In this document: piece by piece, positions 48,859 through 57,266 of the stretch
How positions within the stretch are numbered: position 1 is the stretch's first letter
Layout of the letters: every line of letters starts with the position of its first letter
Origin: Paracoccaceae bacterium
GTDB lineage: Bacteria > Pseudomonadota > Alphaproteobacteria > Rhodobacterales > Rhodobacteraceae
Reading direction: 5' to 3'
Assembly: GCA_012103375.1 (NCBI GenBank)
Contig: WLWX01000001.1
Location: 734,501 to 798,500 of the forward strand
Length of the DNA: 64,000 nt
The notes under the pieces: model-generated
Database searches by the model: none
What the model was told of the DNA's origin: nothing
Seen by the model: the letters and a program-made list of their open reading frames with translations, nothing else
Translations under genes and position numbers: made by a program

Positions 48859-49692
48859 TCAGCCTGACACGAAATAGGCATCGGAATAGCCGAGCGCCTT
48901 GATCTTTGACAGCATCGCGGCGCGGTCATCGGATGTCGGTGCGGGGCCGACAAGGACTCGCCAAGTGGTCTTTTTGTTGCTGACGCCGCGCCGCACAACC
49001 GGAATGGCGCCGACGCTGCGCAGACCGGCAGCGGCATTGTTCGCGTTGGATTCATCGCGGAACAAGGCGACCTGGATGAACGGCTTGGACAGCGTCGAAG
49101 AAGCCGCCGTCGCGGCCGGTGCCGGGCTGGCCGCGGGGGCCGTCGGCGCGGGTGTTGCGGCAATGGTTGCCGCCGCCGGAATAACATCAGCGTCGTCAAG
49201 CGAGGTTGCCGCGATATCTTCGGGCGCGTTCAGAACCGGGTCAGTCTCAGGTTCGGCCGGGGCCTCGGCCTTGCGCAGGGCCGTCACATTCAGCGATGCA
49301 GGCTGCCCCGCCAGCATCCCCAGCGCCTCGGCTGCTTCCGATGACACCTGGATCGTCGGTCCGGGATTGTCGGATTCGCGCCGGAACAACGCCCCGATCA
49401 CGAATTTTCCGTTGTCTTCGTTGCGCACGATCGCGCGCTCGGGATCGGAAACGTCCGGGTGCGCCACCCAGATGCCACCCAGCGAGGGCCGCCCGTCCCA
49501 CAGACCATTGTCGGATGCCTGAAAAACCTCGGGCGCTTCAACGTCCCGTTCGACCAGTGTGGTCGACGTGGCGGCCTTTTCGCCGCCACCAAACGGAAGC
49601 TTGAACCCCAACGGGCCATCGCCGCTGCAAGCCGTCAGGACAGACAGCCCGCCCAGAACCAGAACTGTCCGAAATGTTAGCGTTACGCCCAT
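48859..49692 (-). CDS. SPOR-domain lipoprotein
   Basis: A 277-residue protein with a lipoprotein signal (LGGLSVLTACSG, lipobox LTAC), a region resembling the double-psi beta-barrel of RlpA (GLWDGRPSLGGIWVAHPDV), a long alanine/proline linker, and a C-terminal SPOR domain (SKPFIQVALFRDESNANNAA to LGYSDAYFVSG). SPOR domains bind denuded glycan strands at the septum. It likely works with the adjacent carboxypeptidase in cell-wall remodelling. Confidence 0.88.
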   Translation of the reverse strand: MGVTLTFRTVLVLGGLSVLTACSGDGPLGFKLPFGGGEKAATSTTLVERDVEAPEVFQASDNGLWDGRPSLGGIWVAHPDVSDPERAIVRNEDNGKFVIGALFRRESDNPGPTIQVSSEAAEALGMLAGQPASLNVTALRKAEAPAEPETDPVLNAPEDIAATSLDDADVIPAAATIAATPAPTAPAASPAPAATAASSTLSKPFIQVALFRDESNANNAAAGLRSVGAIPVVRRGVSNKKTTWRVLVGPAPTSDDRAAMLSKIKALGYSDAYFVSG

Positions 49693-49961
49693 AACCGCCC
49701 CCTTGATGCGCAGACGTTACCGCGCTGTTACCGCTTTGCGGTGTTGCTGCCTGATCCACGCCCCGATTTGGCGCCCTGTTCGCGGGACTGTAACGGCTGT
49801 GAGGGGGCATGAAAAGAGTCTGTCGCGCGATGCGCAGCCTACGGCCAACCCACAGGGATCAAATCCGCAGGCAAACTCTGCACTTTCAAATTCCCGCGCG
49901 GCCCGCTAAAGCCGCACCCGACCAGCCGAGCGGAACATGCCAACGCAGGTTCCGGCGCTTC

Positions 49962-50051
49962 GGAGGAGTGGCAGAGTGGTCGAATGCACCGGTCTTGAAA
50001 ACCGGCGTGCGTGAAAGCGTACCGTGGGTTCGAATCCCACCTCCTCCGCCA
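49962..50051 (+). tRNA. tRNA-Ser (anticodon TGA)
   Basis: A 90-nt tRNA with acceptor GGAGGAG pairing CTCCTCC, encoded CCA, an anticodon stem-loop CCGGT-CTTGAAA-ACCGG, a long variable arm and a T-arm GTGGGTTCGAATCCCAC. The long variable arm with discriminator G and the TGA anticodon give serine. Confidence 0.97.
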
Positions 50052-50387
50052 AATTTATGGTTTAACTACATGTTTATTATACATAATTTTTGAAACAATA
50101 AAAATTATCCCCCACAAGGTCCCCCACAAGCTCGCGGTTAACCCATCACGGTGTCGGTTGCTGAGCGGAAAGAGATCCACGCCGGGTCGGAAGAAGCGCA
50201 CCGGTGCTTTGCCATTAGATCGAGGATGTTTTTATTCGCAAAGGATGCCAAGGCTTGAAGGCGTTTTGAGACTTTCGGCCCAATACGGAGCTTGGACCCG
50301 CAGTCGAAATGCTGCGGTCGCAACCCGCATTACCGCCATTCGACGTCGAACCTTTGCTGATGCAGCAATTGCCCACCGGAAGTGTGA
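50052..50387. other. AT-rich flank after tRNA-Ser, no gene recognised
   Basis: The first about 60 bp are strongly AT-rich, then CCCCCACAAGG occurs twice in tandem (about 50111-50131). No coding frame stands out. The composition break at a tRNA 3' end suggests the edge of an old integrated element. Confidence 0.4.
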
Positions 50388-50603
50388 TTATGGCTGCAAG
50401 ACGTGTTGTATTCGTGCTATTCCAAACACCCAGTTCAGGAGGCGTTTTTGATCTTCCAGGGAGGTCATGGGACCCGCATCCGCGTAGTTTGCGACAAACT
50501 CCGAGTTGATCTGTCGCCACATCTTGACTGCCTCTGTCTCAATAAATTTGGGTTCAGGTGCCGTTCCAGACTTCACTTGCGCGGCCAGGCAATAGGCGGA
50601 ACA
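50388..50603 (-). pseudogene. 3' remnant of an unrecognised gene
   Basis: An open frame ends at 50388 and runs back to the IS6-type element at 50604, where its 5' part is lost. The readable part is AAQVKSGTAPEPKFIETEAV, then KMWRQINSEFVANYADAG and DQKRLLNWVFGIARIQHVLQP. It has a natural amino-acid composition but no family I can name. It is probably cargo of the element that entered beside tRNA-Ser. Confidence 0.4.
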
Positions 50604-50660
50604 GGCACTGTCAGAAGAAACTGGCTTGAGGCGGGCAGGTTGGTCTCGTAGCCTCGCGGA

Positions 50661-51590
50661 ATGACAAAACTCAGCCGATTGTGTTGAAAAACTCCGAAAT
50701 CAGAGCGTCGCGGATTTCTTGCGAAAACCTATGAAGCGAAATAGTCGGAAAGCTTTGACCACGAGACAGCGCATGGCTGCGCGTGAGCGCATGTAGGCGA
50801 TTTGGGCCGACCCCCGCGCCAAAAATTTAGGATCGGGCTGCATGGAAAGAAAAATCATCGTTCAGGCCCTAAAACGGAGTTTTTCAACACAATCGGCCCA
50901 TTTCGTTACTTCAAAACCAGCCCCGAGATCATCCGACTTGCTGTGATGATGTACGTTCGGTTTCCGCTGTCACTTCGCAATGTCGAGGACCTGCTGGATG
51001 AGCGCGGCGTCGAAATCAGTCACGAAACAGTTCGACATTGGTGGAACAGATTTGGCCCGATGTTCGCCGCTGAAATCCGCCGAAAGCGGGCCAGTCGGAT
51101 GCGGTCTTATTCGAACTGGCAGTGGCACCTTGATGAGGTTTTCGTGAAAATCAATGGCGAGACGCACTACTTGTGGCGGGCTGTGGATCACGAAGGCGAG
51201 GTCCTGGAAAGTTATGTGACAAAACGGCGGGATCGCAAAGCAGCGTTGATTCTCCTAAGGAAATCAATGAAGCGCTACGGCAATCCAGAGATCATAGTGA
51301 CCGACATGCTCCGCTCCTACGGCGCCGCAATGAAGGTTATCGGCAACGCACCGAAACAAGAAACGGGACGTTGGCTGAACAATCGGGCGGAGAATTCTCA
51401 CCTGCCTTTTCGACGACGAGAACGGGCAATGCTCCGCTTCCGCCGTATGCGAAGTTTACAGAAATTTGTCGCCGTTCACTCTTCAGTTCACAATCACTTC
51501 AATCAGGAACGCCATCTCTATTCGCGGCTCGATTTCAAAGCAAACCGCACCGCCGCTCTTACAGAGTGGCGCGGTCTGGGCGCGGCATAA
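50661..51590 (+). pseudogene. IS6-family transposase interrupted by a 218-bp MITE
   Basis: The native start MTKLSP at 50661 is followed after five codons by the MITE. The frame resumes at 50895 as PFRYFKTSPEIIRLAVMMYV. The DDE residues are present in WHLDEVFVKI, IIVTDMLRSYG and NRAENSHLPFRRRERAM. Without the MITE the protein would be about 235 residues. The MITE end is open in frame with the transposase, so a TTG at 50802 could start a chimeric protein. Whether that is active is unknown. Confidence 0.85.
50677..50894. mobile_element. 218-bp MITE with IS1182-like ends, copy 3 (inside IS6 transposase)
   Basis: Same sequence and 20-bp inverted ends as the copies at 13865 and 23246. The flanks are AGCC (50673-50676) and GGCC (50895-50898); one differs by a base from a perfect 4-bp duplication. 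It sits in codon 6 of the IS6 transposase. Confidence 0.9.
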
Positions 51591-51791
51591 GGGACAGCCC
51601 GACTGTCCTTGCAGAGACTGGTTCGCATTCGTCTGACAGCACCCCATAGTGGGCTTTAAGAGCTTTCTGCCGACCAAAACACCATGTCATTCGTAGCGTC
51701 CGTGAGGTGCCGTTAGATTTGTCGACGCTTTTCTTAGAATTAATGAAAGCAAAGGAAAATGCAAATGTCAGGGCAAATACGCTAGTGGCAC

Positions 51792-52198
51792 CTCACCTCG
51801 GCGGCGAGGTACTGGAAAGTTGCGTCACGAAACGCCGCGACCGCAACAGGAGCAGCGAAATTCCTCAGGGGATCAATGAAGAGGCGCCGCAAAACATAGG
51901 TGACGTGATTGACAGATTCCGACCATGTCGCGCAGCGATGAAAGTGATCGGCAGAACTGAACGACCGCACACGGGCCGCTGGCTGAACAATTGGGCGGGG
52001 ACTATCCACCAACTTTTCCGACGAAAGAATCCTGCTATGTTGCCGTTCAGGCGAATGCGATGTTTACAGAAATTCTTGGCCGCCCAAGCCTCGGTCCACA
52101 ACCACTTCAATCAGGAACGCCATCTTTACTCACAGGACAGTTTCAAGCTGAACCGCGCCGCTGTTCTTGCTGAGTGGCGCAGTCTCGGCGCATCATGA
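51792..52198 (+). pseudogene. C-terminal remnant of a second IS6-type transposase
   Basis: The frame from about HLGGEVLESCVTKRRDR through GRWLNNWAGTIHQLFRRKN to HNHFNQERHLYSQDSFKLNR is clearly related to the transposase at 50661-51590 (LESYVTKRRDR, GRWLNNRAENSHLPFRRRE, HNHFNQERHLYSRLDFKANR) but diverged, with the DDE glutamate replaced (WAGTIHQ for RAENSHL) and the N-terminal half missing. It is a dead relic. The DNA between 51644 and 51791 shows no gene. Confidence 0.75.
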
Positions 52199-52257
52199 GT
52201 TACAGTCGTTCTGTCCGGGCGGCGAAGGCGACGCTGCCGAACCAAACGCTTCCGGCA

Positions 52258-53691
52258 CTATTGCAGGTTCTGGCAGCTTTGTTTCGCGCCCAGGCGGACA
52301 AGCGATTCATAGGATTGGGCGAGGGTGTTTCGAAAACGCTCGGCGGGGGCGGCACCGAAGATTTGGTCCAGGGTTAGCAGCGCGTCGACCTTGCCGCGCG
52401 GGGTATCGCGGGAATCGGACAGGCTGCGCAGCTGCGATGCCAGCGGATCCCTGACGTCAATCGGGTCGCCCTGTTCATCGACGCCGCCGACATAGCGCAT
52501 CCATGCCGCCACGGCCAGGATCAGGCCGTCGCAGGGCCGCCCGGCCGCGGTGTTGTCGGCAATCGTACCGAGGAGCCGTTGAGGCAGTTTTTGACTGCCA
52601 TCCATGGCGATCTGCCACGTTCTGTGCCGGACCGCCGCATTGTCATAGCGGCCCAGCAATTCGCTGGCATAGTGGTTCAGGTCGACACCTTCGGGTGGCG
52701 CCAAGGTCGGGATAATCTCTCGCTTCCACAGGTTCTGCGCATAGGATCTGAACACCGGGTCCGACACCGTTTCGGCGATTGTCTGATGCCCGGCAAGATA
52801 GCCAAGGTAGGCCAGCGCCGAATGTGTGCCGTTCAGCATTCTGACTTTCATATGCTCGAACGGTGCGACATCTGCGACCATCTGCACGCCGGGGACATGG
52901 GTGAAATCCAGGCGCGCGCCGTCCACGAAATCGTCCTCGATAACCCATTGCCGGAATGGTTCGTGGAAGACAGCTGCGCGATCCAGATATCCTGTCCGGT
53001 GCATCAACTGCGTGATGTCGTCTTCGGTAACCGCAGGAACAATTCTGTCGACCATTGTGGCCGGGAACCGGCCTTCGCTGGCGATCCAGCGTGCCAGGGC
53101 CGGGTCGATTTCCGCGGCCAGCCCAAGCACGGCGTTTCTGACCACAAGGCCGTTGTTGGGAAGGTTGTCACAGCTGAGGACGCTGAACGGCCTGTGGCCA
53201 GCCTTGCGCCGCGCATCCAATGCCCGGACGAGGAAGCCGACGGCGCTGCGCGGTGTCGGGTTTGCGATGTCATGCTGAATGTCCGGGTGCCTTGTGTCCA
53301 ATTCCCCGGTGCTGGGAATGTGACAATACCCCTTCTCGGTAACGGTTAGTGAGGCGATCTTGACAGCCGGGTCAGCCAACCTGTCCAACAGTGCGCCCGG
53401 GTTTTCCGGGGCGAAGATCACGTCGCTTACCGAGGTGATGATCCGAGTTTTCTGCCCGTCTGTGCTAAGTTCGCCAGCCGTATAGACGTTGCCCTGTGCA
53501 GCCAGTCGATCGCGTACCTCTGGTGATCGCAGGCTGACGCCGCAGATCCCCCAGTTCCCGCCCGAGGTGGCCATGGCCTCTTCAACCATGGCAGCTCCGA
53601 AGGCGCGGAAGAAGGCACCAAGGCCAAGGTGAACGATGCCAGCCTTGGGGGGCGGGGCCTTGCGCGACAGAAGGGGTGGCTGGGCAGTCAT
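52258..53691 (-). CDS. uxuB: Fructuronate reductase-type mannitol dehydrogenase family protein
   Basis: A 477-residue polyol-type dehydrogenase. The N-terminal NAD-binding segment is IVHLGLGAFFRAFGAAM, and the catalytic lysine motif is in the DFTHVPGVQMVADVAPFEHMKVRMLNGTHSALAYLG region (K-x-x-x-N-x-x-H). It would reduce D-fructuronate to D-mannonate, or oxidise D-mannonate. It is transcribed divergently from uxuA, sharing a 300-bp control region. ATG 53691 (MTAQPPLLSRKA) is preferred to an upstream TTG. Confidence 0.87.
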   Translation of the reverse strand: MTAQPPLLSRKAPPPKAGIVHLGLGAFFRAFGAAMVEEAMATSGGNWGICGVSLRSPEVRDRLAAQGNVYTAGELSTDGQKTRIITSVSDVIFAPENPGALLDRLADPAVKIASLTVTEKGYCHIPSTGELDTRHPDIQHDIANPTPRSAVGFLVRALDARRKAGHRPFSVLSCDNLPNNGLVVRNAVLGLAAEIDPALARWIASEGRFPATMVDRIVPAVTEDDITQLMHRTGYLDRAAVFHEPFRQWVIEDDFVDGARLDFTHVPGVQMVADVAPFEHMKVRMLNGTHSALAYLGYLAGHQTIAETVSDPVFRSYAQNLWKREIIPTLAPPEGVDLNHYASELLGRYDNAAVRHRTWQIAMDGSQKLPQRLLGTIADNTAAGRPCDGLILAVAAWMRYVGGVDEQGDPIDVRDPLASQLRSLSDSRDTPRGKVDALLTLDQIFGAAPAERFRNTLAQSYESLVRLGAKQSCQNLQ

Positions 53692-53946
53692 TATCAAACG
53701 GCTCTTTTTGCTAAAGCAGGTGTCAGGTCATGGCACATACCGAGGGTGTCGTTTTCGTGCAATCGGATGGGCCGTGCCAATCCGGCCCGTCTGGCACCTG
53801 CGCCCCGGCGCGTCACATCGTGCTGAAGAATGCCCTTTCTGATCCACCGCCATGGGCGCCTCCGATCTGATGCTACCGCGGTGCGAACGCATTCAAAGTG
53901 ACGAGGCTTCCCGCCAGCACGGTCGCAAATATGCGGTTGCGGTGCT

Positions 53947-53958
53947 CCGGTATACCGG
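53947..53958. promoter_or_regulatory. Palindromic operator candidate upstream of uxuA
   Basis: CCGGTATACCGG is a perfect palindrome with core GGTATACC, 38 bp before the uxuA start. Overlapping ATACCGGTAT extends it. UxuR/ExuR-type GntR regulators of hexuronate genes bind sites with the same GGTATACC core (TTGGTATACCAA), and a GntR gene is part of this operon. The uxuB start is 256 bp away on the other side. Confidence 0.6.
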
Positions 53959-53995
53959 TATGCTGCAAGCTGTCAATCTCGGAAGGCAGCATGAA

Positions 53996-55195
53996 TTGAA
54001 GCAGACCTGGCGATGGTTCGGACCCGATGACCGCGTAGACCTGCCAAGCGCGCGGCAGGCCGGAGCCAGCGGAATCGTAACGGCGCTGCATCATATCCCG
54101 GCGGGAGCGGTCTGGACCCCGGAAGACATCCGTGCGCGTCAGGACGACATCAAGGCAAAATCCGACGGCGCGTTGCAATGGGACGTTGTTGAAAGCCTTC
54201 CGGTTTCTGAAGAAATCAAGACACAGGGAAATCACTGCCGCGCCCATGTTGAGGCTTATCGCGCGTCAATGGAAGCACTGGCCGATGCTGGCATATCGAC
54301 GATTTGCTACAACTTCATGCCGGTGCTGGACTGGACGCGGACGAACCTGCGCTGGGCCTTGCCCAATGGCGGGGCGGCGATGCGTTTTGACTTGGTCGAG
54401 TTTGCCGCATTCGACTGTTTTATTCTGAACCGGGCCGGTGCCGCTGAGGAATACGAGGGGGCAACGCTGGAAGCGGCGCGGCGCCTTCATGCCTCGATGA
54501 CGGATGCTGACAAGTCAAAGCTGTCCAGGTCCATCGTCGCCGGGCTTCCGGGGGCGACCGAATCCTGGTCGCTGGGCGAACTGCAGGACGCCGTTGCGCG
54601 CTATGACAATCTGGACAGCGATCAGATGCGCCAGAACCACATCGATTTCCTGTCCGAAATCGCGCCGGTTGCGGAACGGTTGGGCCTGCGGATGTGTTGC
54701 CACCCCGACGATCCGCCATTCCCACTGCTTGGGCTTCCCCGGATCATGTCGACCGGGGACGACTATGGTATCGTTCTGGACGCGGTCGACAGCCCTTCAA
54801 TCGGAATGACACTTTGTACCGGGTCGCTTGGCGCGAACCCGCACAATGACTGCGTCGCGATAGCACGCCGATTTGCACCGAAAATTCACTTCCTGCACCT
54901 GCGCAATGTAACACGCGACGCTGAACAGACGCCCTGTTCGTTTTTTGAGGATGAACATCTGGCCGGGCAGGTGGACTTGGTGGGCGTGATCGAAGTCATC
55001 CTGGCTGAAGAGGCCCGGCGCCGCGAACAGGGGCGGCCGGATGCGCAGATCCCGATGCGCCCGGACCACGGGCAAGAGATTCTGTCAGACCTCAGCGCCA
55101 ATCTGCAACCCGGCTATCCCGCGGTGGGTCGCCTGAAAGGGTTGGCCGAAATTCGCGGGGTGGTTGCCGCGCTCAGTCGCGAGGTCGTGCAATGA
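53996..55195 (+). CDS. uxuA: Mannonate dehydratase
   Basis: A 399-residue TIM-barrel enzyme that converts D-mannonate to 2-keto-3-deoxy-D-gluconate. The TTG at 53996 gives MKQTWRWFGPDDRVDL, the usual N-terminus, with GGAAGG at 53981-53986 upstream; no in-frame ATG gives that start. Family marks are GIVTALHHIPAGAVW, NFMPVLDWTRTNL, MCCHPDDPPFPLLGLPRI and MRPDHGQEI. The following GntR gene overlaps its stop by four bases. Confidence 0.93.
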   Translation: MKQTWRWFGPDDRVDLPSARQAGASGIVTALHHIPAGAVWTPEDIRARQDDIKAKSDGALQWDVVESLPVSEEIKTQGNHCRAHVEAYRASMEALADAGISTICYNFMPVLDWTRTNLRWALPNGGAAMRFDLVEFAAFDCFILNRAGAAEEYEGATLEAARRLHASMTDADKSKLSRSIVAGLPGATESWSLGELQDAVARYDNLDSDQMRQNHIDFLSEIAPVAERLGLRMCCHPDDPPFPLLGLPRIMSTGDDYGIVLDAVDSPSIGMTLCTGSLGANPHNDCVAIARRFAPKIHFLHLRNVTRDAEQTPCSFFEDEHLAGQVDLVGVIEVILAEEARRREQGRPDAQIPMRPDHGQEILSDLSANLQPGYPAVGRLKGLAEIRGVVAALSREVVQ

Positions 55196-55926
55196 CCGTC
55201 GATGCGCTGCTCTATTCGCAAGAGATTGACCACAGCTTGCCGATTGCACCGCAGGTCTACAGCTATCTGCGGGTTCGCATCGTCGACAATCGGCTGCCTC
55301 CGGGCGCGCAGATCAGCGAAGCATCGCTGGCAGATACGTTGAACATCAGCCGCACGCCGCTTCGTGCCGCTTTGCAGAAACTGGTATCCGAAGGGTTGGT
55401 CAACACCCGGCCGCATGTCGGTTCGACAGTGGCCAAACTGGACGTCGCGCAGCTTCAGGAAGCGGTTTTCATTCGCGCCGCGCTGGAAACTGCCGTGGTG
55501 CGCAGGCTGGCCGGGATGAACGCGGACCTCAGCAGTCTGGATCCAATCATGGAGATTCAGGAACGCACTGCCAGGCGCGATGACTACGCCGCCTTCTTTG
55601 TGCAGGACGAAGCCTTTCACGGCGAACTGTCGCGGATTGCAGGCGTGTCCCGTACCTGGAAACTGGCCCTGTCGATCAAGGGCCACGTAGATCGCCAACG
55701 CTATCTTTTGATGGCGGGAATCTCCGGGCGATCGCAGCGTGCCTATGAAGAGCACATTGAAATAATTAACGAAATTCGATCTGGCGATGCCGATGGCGCC
55801 GCCAGGGCGATGCACGACCATGTAAACTCGGTTCTGGAACTCGATGAACGTGGACAAAGGATCATTCCGCCCGGAAACGCCGGGCCGGATGGCGAACGAC
55901 GAAACCAACCAAAGGGAGTATCTTGA
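55192..55926 (+). CDS. GntR family (FCD-type) transcriptional regulator
   Basis: A 244-residue regulator. The winged helix lies at about residues 20-85 (VYSYLRVRIVDNRLPPGAQI, SEASLADTLNISRTPLRAAL), followed by an all-helical FCD ligand-binding domain with metal-type histidines (DEAFHGELSRIAG, HIEIINEIRSGD, MHDHVNSV). It overlaps uxuA and most likely represses the hexuronate cluster through the palindrome at 53947-53958, with a hexuronate-derived metabolite as inducer (inference). Confidence 0.92.
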   Translation: MTVDALLYSQEIDHSLPIAPQVYSYLRVRIVDNRLPPGAQISEASLADTLNISRTPLRAALQKLVSEGLVNTRPHVGSTVAKLDVAQLQEAVFIRAALETAVVRRLAGMNADLSSLDPIMEIQERTARRDDYAAFFVQDEAFHGELSRIAGVSRTWKLALSIKGHVDRQRYLLMAGISGRSQRAYEEHIEIINEIRSGDADGAARAMHDHVNSVLELDERGQRIIPPGNAGPDGERRNQPKGVS

Positions 55927-57203
55927 TGTCTTTCAACTTAGGAAAGCTGCTGGCGACCACCACTGTCGCCGCGACGCTGATGGCCAGTTCGGCCTTGGCG
56001 GAAACCGAATTGCGCATGATGTGGTACAACGACGGCAACGAAGGCGAAGTGATGCAGTCGCTTCTGGATCGTTTCGAAGCTGCAAACCCCGATATCTCGG
56101 TCACGCTTGATGTTGTGCCCTATAAGTCGATCATCGAAGGGCTGCCGATTCAATTGGCCGCTGGTGCGGGGCCTGACCTTGCGCGCGTCACTGATCTTGG
56201 GGGGTTGAACAAATTCTACCTCGATCTGACGCCGCACATCTCGGACACGGCCTATTGGGAGGCCAGCTTTGGTCCTTTCCTGGACTGGCTGGCACCGGAT
56301 TCCGATCAGATCTCGGGCTTCATGACCCAGCTGACAGTGACCGGGCCTTATGTGAACAAGACATTGTTCGAACAGGCCGAAGTTGCCATGCCGGGCGAGG
56401 GTGCCACCTGGGATGACTGGGCCGCTGCGGTCAATCAGGTCGCTGAAAAGCTGGACATCCCGATCCCGATGGCCTGGGACCGTTCGGGCCACCGTGTTTC
56501 CGGCCCGGCAATTGCGATGGGCGCGCAGATGTTCAACGCAGCTGGCGAACCCGCGCTGGTCGACGACGGCCTGAAGGAAATGACCCAACGTCTTTATGAC
56601 TGGCACCAGGACGGCACCATGTCGAAAGAGCTTTGGGGCTCGGTCTCAGGCTCGACCTATCTTGGGGCAAACGAAGACTTCGCCAATGCCCAAGTGGTGA
56701 TGTACATGTCCGGATCCTGGCAGATCCCGCAGTTTGCCGACAAGATCGGCGATGCGTTCGACTGGTGGGCCGTGCCTGCGCCCTGTGGCCCCGCAGCCTG
56801 CACAGGCATGCCGGGTGGGGCGGCCTTGGTTGCTATGAAGGACACGCAGCATCCCGCAGAAGTCGGCAAGCTGATGGACTTCCTTGCGCAAGAGGAAAGC
56901 CTGGCCGAATTCTACGGCAAGACGCTGTTCATCCCGGGGCACCTGAAACTGGCCACCGGCGGCGTTGACTTCGCCACCGAGGATCCGCGCGCCAAACACG
57001 CGTTGGAAACCTTCTCGGGCGCGGTTCCGACCATCTCTCCGGTCGCGTTTGACCTGCAGGGGTACAAGAACAACCGCGTGATGTTCAACGCGCTGATTTC
57101 GCGTCTGAACGAAGCGATTGTTGGTGAGCTGACGCTGGATCAGGCTTACGAGCGGATGGAAGAAGACATCGCCAATCAACTGGCTGAAAAAGCGCGCGAG
57201 TGA
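55926..57203 (+). CDS. Sugar-type ABC transporter binding protein
   Basis: A 425-residue family-1 extracellular binding protein. The signal peptide is MSFNLGKLLATTTVAATLMA with cleavage after ALA. The mature protein begins ETELRMMWYNDGNEGEVMQS and contains IQLAAGAGPDLARVTDLGG and FANAQVVMYMSGSWQIPQF, typical of sugar binders. The start ATG at 55926 follows AAAGGGAG. A strong hairpin after the stop separates it from the permease genes. Confidence 0.92.
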   Translation: MSFNLGKLLATTTVAATLMASSALAETELRMMWYNDGNEGEVMQSLLDRFEAANPDISVTLDVVPYKSIIEGLPIQLAAGAGPDLARVTDLGGLNKFYLDLTPHISDTAYWEASFGPFLDWLAPDSDQISGFMTQLTVTGPYVNKTLFEQAEVAMPGEGATWDDWAAAVNQVAEKLDIPIPMAWDRSGHRVSGPAIAMGAQMFNAAGEPALVDDGLKEMTQRLYDWHQDGTMSKELWGSVSGSTYLGANEDFANAQVVMYMSGSWQIPQFADKIGDAFDWWAVPAPCGPAACTGMPGGAALVAMKDTQHPAEVGKLMDFLAQEESLAEFYGKTLFIPGHLKLATGGVDFATEDPRAKHALETFSGAVPTISPVAFDLQGYKNNRVMFNALISRLNEAIVGELTLDQAYERMEEDIANQLAEKARE

Positions 57204-57212
57204 TCGTGTAAT

Positions 57213-57239
57213 GGGGCCAGCCCGATCCGGGCCGGCCCC
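57213..57239 (+). promoter_or_regulatory. Intercistronic hairpin after the binding-protein gene
   Basis: GGGGCC-A-GCCC (57213-57223) pairs with GGGC-C-GGCCCC (57229-57239) around a short loop, 10 bp after the stop and 28 bp before the permease start. There is no T run. It resembles the hairpin after the PotD-like gene and likely protects the binding-protein mRNA. Confidence 0.6.
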
Positions 57240-57266
57240 GAAGCCTGCCGCTTAGGAGGCGACATA

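Larger units (their letters stand above)
50604..51643 (+). mobile_element. IS6-type insertion sequence carrying a nested MITE
   Basis: Imperfect inverted ends GGCACTGTCAGAAG (left) and GGTGCTGTCAGACG (right end, reverse complement) bound the element. Without the 218-bp MITE and its 4-bp duplication it is about 818 bp, the normal size for the IS6 family. No 8-bp target duplication is visible in the flanks. Confidence 0.8.
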
